A DNA stretch of 11,943 bases, taken from the NCBI GenBank assembly GCA_002401295.1, contig NVSR01000071.1, forward strand, positions 1 to 11,943. Direction: 5' to 3'. The DNA is from SAR324 cluster bacterium. GTDB lineage: Bacteria > SAR324 > XYD2-FULL-50-16. Each line of letters begins with the position of its first letter. Positions within the stretch are counted from its first letter, which is position 1. A model generated the notes under the pieces. It saw only the letters and a list, made by a program, of their open reading frames with translations. It ran no database searches and was not told the origin of the DNA. A program made the position numbers and the translations under genes. Positions 7,268-11,943 of the stretch are shown here, piece after piece.

Positions 7268-7698
7268 TTTTCCTCCCCCATCATGATTGAGTGTACAGAA
7301 TCCTTTCTGTTTCCCTGAGAGTCCGGAATCCTTCCAGTCTAAATTAATTGAGTGAAGCCTGATCAATGCTAAAAATAGTGAGTGAGTCTAACAGGTAATA
7401 AAAGCAACAACAAGAAAAAACAGACTCTAGGGACCTTAAAACTTCCTTGGGGAGCCAATTCAAAAAGGGATAATTCTTGCATTAAATCCCAGCAAATTCT
7501 CTGTCTTTTACTCCTATTCAAGGAATTTCATTTTAAGTTTTCTTGATTCCCTCTGATAAGAGGATTAGCTTGAATGCAACCATCAAAGCGATTAAAAAAG
7601 CGGAAGTTGTTACTGAAGTTTTGATTGCAATGCTAGCGTAAGAGTTTGTATCTATTTTATCACGTTACCTTACAGAATTTATATCATCCTGATTAGTC
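7268..7698. other. Gene-free stretch before the outer-membrane protein gene
   Basis: I see no credible gene in these 431 bp. The stretch contains an ACAGAA-TCCT-TTCTGT hairpin (7295-7310), a repeated AAGGATTC on the minus strand, a minus-strand terminator-like hairpin (7460-7490), and AT-rich DNA from about 7500 that probably holds the promoter of the gene at 7699. No convincing promoter hexamer pair was found by eye. Confidence 0.5.
7460..7490 (-). terminator. Minus-strand terminator-like hairpin
   Basis: On the minus strand GGGA pairs with TCCC, and TAAT with ATTA after a 2-base bulge. The loop is six bases and TTTTTG follows immediately. No minus-strand gene ends close by; the nearest upstream one is the C-S lyase ending at 8685. 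It could stop antisense transcription that has run through the outer-membrane protein gene. Confidence 0.4.
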
Positions 7699-8697
7699 AT
7701 GAAAATCAAAACTTCTTGCTTTGCTTTAACGCAAGCTTTGTTCTGGATAGCTTGCTTTGCCGGTTCCGGCTATGCGCAGGTGGTCACTCCCTCCCTGGAT
7801 CCTACTGCTCCGATTGTCTTACCGGCAGCTGCCGGTTGGAAGCAGATGTCAACCATCGGTGTCTCCAGTTTTGAACGCACTGGAAGTCGTGACTTCAATG
7901 GTTCCAGTGTTTATGAATTTCAGGGTACCGGTTACAGTGGGCACTTCAACTTCATGATGGGAGAAAAACTCGCTGTTGATGCTTATGCCTACGGGGATTC
8001 CATGACGATCAGCAAAGATACTTATCTCAATGGACGGGTTAATCTGGAAACGAATGAAGCACGCCTTAGCCTGACTTTATCTCATGAAGAATTTACAATT
8101 TTCGGCTTAGGGGTTCAAACCATTACCACTAAGGATCACATCCTTGAGCTTGGTCTGGATTCTGATGAAACTACGACTTTAAATAAGACAATTCCTAGCC
8201 TTTCCCTCAAGATTGGTGACTATTTTTATTTGGGTGGGGGGATGGAGCGAATCAAGGAAAGCAGTAGTTTTATGGTAGGGAATAGCTGGGCTAATCTCGT
8301 TGCCGGGGTTGCTTTGCAAATGGGAAGTCCCGAAAGCAGTATGTTTCGTTTTGAGTACTCTCAAAGCAATTCTCCCAAATCCGTTAGTTCTGCAAAGGGC
8401 GGTAAGAAGGAAAGTGTTCATCTGGCAGAAACGATCTCAAGAATAAATGCTGAACTCAAGGTCAAAGGGTTGGTTCTTTCAATCAGCATCAAAGATAGGA
8501 AACGAAAGGTTAACCTCATCCATCCTGTGACGGGAGATAAAGTCGAGGTGGATCAAACGATCAACAGTCAACTGGGAGTGCTGCTCGTGCCGCAAGAAGG
8601 AGCTATTTTAGGCTTTATCTTTCATACGGACACGAGAAAAGAGCTTTTTGAGGATAAGGTTGAAGGCTTTGAAATCAAACTGTCTTACGCATTCTGA
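7699..8697 (+). CDS. Probable secreted outer-membrane beta-barrel protein, unknown family
   Basis: I do not recognise the family of this 332-residue protein. The N-terminus is a signal peptide: MKIK, a hydrophobic core at about 7-21 and a likely signal peptidase I site after GYA (residue 26). The mature part is rich in alternating polar/hydrophobic stretches with many Gly, Ser, Thr and aromatic residues. It ends FEIKLSYAF, a last strand with C-terminal Phe as recognised by the BAM complex in outer-membrane proteins. A Pro-rich segment (about 30-44) precedes the first strand. Cys7 and Cys19 are both in the signal peptide and there is no lipobox, so it is not a lipoprotein. The ribosome site is weak. 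The gene's end overlaps the lyase gene on the other strand by 13 bp. A porin-like or structural barrel role is inference. Confidence 0.75.
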   Translation: MKIKTSCFALTQALFWIACFAGSGYAQVVTPSLDPTAPIVLPAAAGWKQMSTIGVSSFERTGSRDFNGSSVYEFQGTGYSGHFNFMMGEKLAVDAYAYGDSMTISKDTYLNGRVNLETNEARLSLTLSHEEFTIFGLGVQTITTKDHILELGLDSDETTTLNKTIPSLSLKIGDYFYLGGGMERIKESSSFMVGNSWANLVAGVALQMGSPESSMFRFEYSQSNSPKSVSSAKGGKKESVHLAETISRINAELKVKGLVLSISIKDRKRKVNLIHPVTGDKVEVDQTINSQLGVLLVPQEGAILGFIFHTDTRKELFEDKVEGFEIKLSYAF

Positions 8698-9842
8698 TAG
8701 CCATATTCTTCCACAGCTTGTGCCATAATATCCAAGGCCTTTTGCACCTGACTGCGAGGGCAACCAAAGTTGAGACGTACAAAACCTTCACCACCAAAGT
8801 CTGCTCCATTAGAAAGCCCCAGCCCGGCCATCTCAAAAAAGCGGCTGGCGTTGCCCAACTTCAGCTCTCGAGTATCAATCCAGGCCAGATAGGTCGCCTC
8901 CATCCCTTTCATGGACAAGCCTGGAATTTGAGCAATCCTTTCCTGGACTAGATCTCTGTTATCACGCAGATAAGGCAACAGGGCTGCCAGCCAGTCTCCA
9001 CCATGTTGATAGGCCGCTAAGGCTGCCGTATAACCTAAAGTATTCACATAAGGCACAATGCCCTGCATGGCCCGTTGGAACCGCAATCGCAGCTTGGGAT
9101 TAGGAATAATGGCAAAGGAACAACCTAAGCCGGGCAGGTTGAAGCTCTTGCTGGGAGCCATCAAGGTGATGGTTCGTTGAGCAATTTCAGGCGAAAGGCT
9201 GGCCAGGGGTATGTGCTTTTTTTCCGGATCTAAAATGAGGTCACAATGGATTTCATCAGAACAGATGACCAGATCTTTTTCTTCACAAAGCTGAGCCAAT
9301 TCCCGCAGTTCCTCTTCTCGAAAGACTCTTCCCAAGGGGTTTTGAGGATTGCAAAATAATAGCAACTTGGACTTTGCGCTGGCTTTATCCCTTAATGCGT
9401 CAAAATCAATCACCCATTGCTGTCCCTGTTCGACAATGGGAGTGGTTACCAACTTCCTTTGAGATAAGCTGGGAGCTGACAAGAAAGGATAATATACGGG
9501 GACCATGGAAATCACTTCATCCCCCACTTCCCCCACGGCCTGGCAGGCAACATTTAAGCCCGTTACTAAACCGGGTAACCAAACCAACCAATCGGGATCA
9601 ATCTGCCATTGATAGGCTTGTTCCATTCTGGAGCAGAGCACATCTACTAATTCTTGCGGTGGCAGAGTATAGCCGAAAACTCCATGATCAATACGCGCAT
9701 GCAGGGCCTCTATGACAGCTGGTGGGGATATGAAATCCATATCCGCTACCCACATGGGTAAGACATCCTTTCGTTTATATTTGTCCCATTTCAGGCTGGA
9801 GGTATCCCCACGATTTACGGGAGTATCAAAATCAAATATCAT
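8685..9842 (-). CDS. patB: PLP-dependent C-S lyase, MalY/PatB family
   Basis: This fold-type I PLP enzyme most likely performs beta-elimination of cystathionine or cysteine-type substrates, giving homocysteine or a thiol plus pyruvate and ammonia. The 385-residue protein starts MIFDFDTPVNRGDTSSLKWD, the usual start of the family. The start at 9842 is supported by AAAGGAG seven bases upstream, whereas the ATG at 9893 would add 17 residues with no ribosome site. Visible motifs are LPMWVADMDF (28-37), FGYT near 56-59, CNPQNPLGRVF (164-174), SDEIH with the PLP-ring Asp196, the Schiff-base lysine in SKSFN (Lys232), and VRLNFGCPR with the substrate-carboxylate Arg356. Length and motifs are complete. 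MalY and PatB cannot be told apart here; no maltose gene is present, so a role in sulfur amino-acid metabolism is favoured. The gene is divergent from yaaA. Confidence 0.9.
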   Translation of the reverse strand: MIFDFDTPVNRGDTSSLKWDKYKRKDVLPMWVADMDFISPPAVIEALHARIDHGVFGYTLPPQELVDVLCSRMEQAYQWQIDPDWLVWLPGLVTGLNVACQAVGEVGDEVISMVPVYYPFLSAPSLSQRKLVTTPIVEQGQQWVIDFDALRDKASAKSKLLLFCNPQNPLGRVFREEELRELAQLCEEKDLVICSDEIHCDLILDPEKKHIPLASLSPEIAQRTITLMAPSKSFNLPGLGCSFAIIPNPKLRLRFQRAMQGIVPYVNTLGYTAALAAYQHGGDWLAALLPYLRDNRDLVQERIAQIPGLSMKGMEATYLAWIDTRELKLGNASRFFEMAGLGLSNGADFGGEGFVRLNFGCPRSQVQKALDIMAQAVEEYGYQNA

Positions 9843-9988
9843 GCAAATTCTCCTTTTTGCTATCTGTACCCACTGCGCACGAAGCTCATTCATCGTGAGC
9901 TAACAAAAGACAGAGCCTAATGGAAGCTGCTTGTCACAGGCAAGCTCTTCTTGAAAATTCTAGAGGCGTAGCAAGGATCTACACAAAA

Positions 9989-9998
9989 GAACATGTTC
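9989..9998. promoter_or_regulatory. Perfect palindrome in the patB-yaaA divergent region
   Basis: GAACATGTTC is a perfect 10-bp inverted repeat located 81 bp before the yaaA start and 147 bp before the lyase start. It could be an operator for either gene. The spacing between half-sites (2 bases) differs from the GAAC-N4-GTTC SOS box, so LexA is not claimed. Confidence 0.3.
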
Positions 9999-10078
9999 AA
10001 AATCTATTTGTTCCGATAATCTACCGGGGACCACTTGAGGAACCTTATCCATTACCTTTAATTCCAATCAGTAAAATT

Positions 10079-10861
10079 ATGATAATTGTTTTATCTCCCG
10101 CAAAAACACTGGACTTAACACCGTGGAATCAAAAAGAAAATTACACTTTCCCCGACTTTTTGCAGGATTCGCAAGAGCTGGTAGATCATCTTGCTCAGCT
10201 TTCAGAAGGGGATTTAGCCTCTTTGATGAAACTCAGCCCCAAACTAGCGGAATTAAATCACCAACGTTACCAAGACTGGAAGCTGCCCTTCACTCTTGAG
10301 GTGGCAAAACCAGCCCTGCGTCTGTTTAAGGGGGATGTTTATGTTGGCTTGCAGGCGGAGAGCTTACAAGCTGAAGAGGTCCAATTCGCCCAGCAGCATT
10401 TGAGAATTCTATCGGGTTTATATGGTTTGTTGAGGCCCCTGGATCTAATGCTGCCCTATCGTTTGGAGATGGGGACCCGGCTGGAGACTCAACGAGGTAA
10501 AAATCTCTATGCTTTCTGGGGCAATCGCATTACCGAAAACCTGAATGAACAACTGCAGCAACAAGAGCAACCGGTTTTGATCAACCTGGCCTCGAATGAG
10601 TACTTCAAAGCACTGCGAGTAAAGTCACTCAAAGGAAAAGTCATTACACCCATTTTTAAAGATTACAAAAATGGAAAATATAAGGTGATTAGTTTTTATG
10701 CCAAACGAGCCCGAGGTTTAATGGCCCGCCACCTGCTCACCCAGCGCATCACTCAAGTGGAAAAACTGAAGTCTTTCACAGAAGAAGGTTATGGCTTTGA
10801 CCCGGTTCTATCTACGGAAACGGATTGGGTATTCACCCGAAATATTGAGAATCACTCATGA
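10079..10861 (+). CDS. yaaA: YaaA peroxide-stress protein (UPF0246/DUF328)
   Basis: In E. coli YaaA limits damage by lowering free iron under hydrogen-peroxide stress. The family binds DNA and shares a helix-hairpin-helix fold. The 260-residue product follows the family end to end: MIIVLSPAKT (1-10), FKGDVYVGLQAES (83-95), LSGLYGLLRPLDL (111-123), PYRLEMG (126-132), INLAS (168-172) and ISFYAKRARGLM (204-215). The ATG at 10079 is chosen because it gives the exact family N-terminus, although the ribosome site is weak. An in-frame ATG at 9920 would add 53 residues with no family counterpart. msrB follows 9 bp after the stop, so the two probably form one transcript, which fits a shared oxidative-stress role. 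Recognition is strong. Confidence 0.95.
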   Translation: MIIVLSPAKTLDLTPWNQKENYTFPDFLQDSQELVDHLAQLSEGDLASLMKLSPKLAELNHQRYQDWKLPFTLEVAKPALRLFKGDVYVGLQAESLQAEEVQFAQQHLRILSGLYGLLRPLDLMLPYRLEMGTRLETQRGKNLYAFWGNRITENLNEQLQQQEQPVLINLASNEYFKALRVKSLKGKVITPIFKDYKNGKYKVISFYAKRARGLMARHLLTQRITQVEKLKSFTEEGYGFDPVLSTETDWVFTRNIENHS

Positions 10862-10870
10862 GAGAGAGGA

Positions 10871-11269
10871 ATGAAACAGAAAATAAAGAAGTCTGAGAAA
10901 GAATGGCGAGAACAACTGACAAATGAACAATTTGAGATCTGCCGTCTGAAGGGAACGGAGCCAGCTTTTACAGGCAAATACTATCACTGCAAGGAGGAAG
11001 GCATTTACCACTGCATATGCTGTGACGCGGAATTATTTGACTCCAAGGCCAAATATGATTCCGGATCAGGCTGGCCCAGTTTTTGGGAACCCATCTCCGA
11101 AGGTAAACTTGAACTGAAAGTAGACCATAAACTCATGCAGGAGCGCACTGAGGCCCTCTGCGGACATTGTGACGCTCATTTGGGGCATGTCTTCAATGAT
11201 GGCCCTAAACCAACGTTTTTACGCTATTGCATCAATTCCGCCGCTTTGAGTTTGCTTTCCAAAGGGTAA
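10871..11269 (+). CDS. msrB: Peptide-methionine (R)-S-oxide reductase
   Basis: MsrB reduces the R epimer of methionine sulfoxide in oxidised proteins, using thioredoxin. At 132 residues it has the standard single-domain length. The zinc pairs are C48/C51 (CICC) and C97/C100 (CGHC), the catalytic cysteine is C120 in RYCINSAAL, and the substrate-site motif is SGSGWPSFWEP (64-74), with HLGHVFNDGP at 103-112. In enzymes such as E. coli MsrB the middle residue of the first motif is the resolving Cys (SGCGWPSF). Here it is Ser66, so another cysteine (C40 or C50 are available) or thioredoxin directly must complete the cycle. AGAGAGGA sits directly before the ATG. The gene is the second in the yaaA-msrB pair and has no secretion signal, so the protein is cytoplasmic. 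Confidence 0.96.
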   Translation: MKQKIKKSEKEWREQLTNEQFEICRLKGTEPAFTGKYYHCKEEGIYHCICCDAELFDSKAKYDSGSGWPSFWEPISEGKLELKVDHKLMQERTEALCGHCDAHLGHVFNDGPKPTFLRYCINSAALSLLSKG

Positions 11270-11273
11270 AGGC

Positions 11274-11540
11274 TTAACTGGGGAACAAATCCATAAATAT
11301 CCGAGCAACGGACAAGGAAAATAAAAGGAAGCTACCCATAGTCAACAAGGAGGTAAAAAACAGGGCTGCTTCTCCTCCCCGAAAATGGAGAAAAGTTGAT
11401 TTCATGGAGAAATCTTCCGAGCTGGTAGCCATGCCCGGATGCACCTCCGCTGTCCGGTGATTCCCTAAAAATTTAAACAGCGCAATGCCAAGAAAGACTC
11501 CAACAAACCATGTTGGCCAGGAATCCCAAATCAGCTCCAT
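11274..11540 (-). CDS. Two-helix membrane protein of unknown function
   Basis: I do not recognise this 88-residue protein. Hydrophobic segments lie at about 9-26 (WPTWFVGVFLGIALFKFL) and 57-84 (ALFFTSLLTMGSFLLFSLSVARIFMDLF), joined by a polar loop of about 30 residues with basic and acidic residues. This gives a small inner-membrane hairpin protein. The start at 11540 is supported by AGAGGA seven bases upstream; an in-frame ATG at 11603 would add 21 residues and lacks a ribosome site. It faces msrB with only 4 bp between the stop codons. A minus-strand TTGACA at 11644-11639 is a possible -35, but a matching -10 is not clear. Two plausible membrane helices and a good ribosome site make it likely to be real. 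Confidence 0.65.
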   Translation of the reverse strand: MELIWDSWPTWFVGVFLGIALFKFLGNHRTAEVHPGMATSSEDFSMKSTFLHFRGGEAALFFTSLLTMGSFLLFSLSVARIFMDLFPS

Positions 11541-11873
11541 AATAATTCCTCTTTCATAAATTAGGTTTTCTTTTGTTGTAGGAAAAAAAATACTGAAAAG
11601 CAATGAAATAACTATGCCTGATATTTTTCCTATTCTCTTGTCAAGATTGGACCGCTTGATGCATTTCGAAAGAGATCCCTTAATATTGAGGGAAGCTAGA
11701 ATAAGCCGAAGGAAAAAAGGAGTCTTCGGACTTGGCGGAAAGAGGTGAGTATTGTTTTTTTTTCATCAAATCTCTATCCTCAAAATAAATGTCCATACTT
11801 TTGCTTGAAGATGGGCAAGGGATCTCTGCTATAGAAAAATAGCTGTAGTATCCAAAAACTTAGTCCTTTGTAT
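11541..11873. other. Gene-free stretch left of the right-edge promoter
   Basis: No coding region is apparent in these 333 bp. The stretch holds the upstream region of the 88-residue membrane protein, an inverted repeat CCGAAG (11706-11711) with CTTCGG (11724-11729) flanked by AAG/CTT, and a run of T residues from about 11754. The repeat and the T-run are about 20 bases apart, so they do not form a standard terminator. Confidence 0.5.
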
Positions 11874-11903
11874 TTGACATGATTGTCTAAAATTTCATAC
11901 AAA
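11874..11903 (+). promoter_or_regulatory. Candidate sigma70 promoter reading out of the window
   Basis: A perfect TTGACA (11874-11879) is followed after 18 bases by TACAAA (11898-11903, 4/6). The -35 is part of an imperfect dyad, GACA-TGAT-TGTC (11876-11887), which could be an operator. It would drive a gene to the right of the window. Confidence 0.35.
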
Positions 11904-11943
11904 CTCTGTATACCCGATTCTGAAAGATAAGGTTAGCTCCTGT

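Noticed and set aside
7300..7330. Glycine-riboswitch-like ACTCTCAGG on the minus strand upstream of the small ORF
   Set aside because: Only this short string matches. The other conserved blocks of the glycine aptamer are not present.
9374..9715. Plus-strand open frame of 113 codons inside the C-S lyase gene
   Set aside because: It is antisense to a complete, well-conserved PLP enzyme, and its translation shows no recognisable domain.
9989..9998. GAACATGTTC as an SOS (LexA) box
   Set aside because: The Gram-positive type box has four bases between GAAC and GTTC, and the alphaproteobacterial type is GTTC-N7-GTTC. This site has two.
9920..10078. 53-residue N-terminal extension of YaaA from an upstream in-frame ATG
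   Set aside because: The YaaA family starts exactly at MIIVLSPAKT, the added residues resemble no domain, and no ribosome site precedes the upstream ATG.

Overview
The window looks like chromosomal DNA of a Gram-negative, motile, heterotrophic bacterium. The evidence is a probable secreted outer-membrane beta-barrel ending in Phe, a membrane chemoreceptor with HAMP and MCP signalling domains, a GAF-fused PTS enzyme I (PtsP type), YaaA and MsrB. Base composition is moderate, and I see no transposase, integrase, tRNA or CRISPR array. I cannot place the organism below 'proteobacteria-like'.

Layout: positions 1-442 are non-coding, with a GC-rich hairpin at the left edge and a strongly structured leader (about 171-300) that has partial sequence resemblance to a GEMM-I (cyclic-di-GMP) riboswitch. 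It precedes a MoeB/ThiF-family adenylyltransferase (443-1231). A 280-bp gap holds a 12-bp tandem repeat against a candidate promoter, then a soluble GAF histidine kinase (1512-2819). This kinase converges with and overlaps by 6 bp an MCP chemoreceptor on the minus strand (2814-4670). Divergent from the receptor is ptsP (4727-7084). Positions 7085-7698 hold a possible 33-residue membrane peptide on the minus strand and two minus-strand terminator-like hairpins. A probable outer-membrane protein (7699-8697) overlaps by 13 bp the end of a MalY/PatB-type C-S lyase (8685-9842, minus). Divergent from the lyase is a yaaA-msrB pair (10079-11269, plus). Facing it 4 bp away is a two-helix membrane protein of 88 residues (11274-11540, minus). 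The last 400 bp hold no gene but have a promoter-like site reading out to the right.

How the genes relate: the centre is a signal-transduction cluster (GAF kinase, chemoreceptor, GAF-enzyme I) whose usual partners (response regulator, CheA/CheW, HPr, EIIA) are not in the window. The right part is sulfur and oxidative-stress housekeeping: the C-S lyase makes homocysteine or sulfide, YaaA protects against peroxide, and MsrB repairs oxidised methionine. Three tail-to-tail gene pairs overlap or nearly touch without an obvious terminator between them. Most genes are conserved housekeeping or signalling families. The least explained material is the leader before the MoeB-like gene, the small ORF with its nested terminator, the outer-membrane protein and the 88-residue membrane protein.
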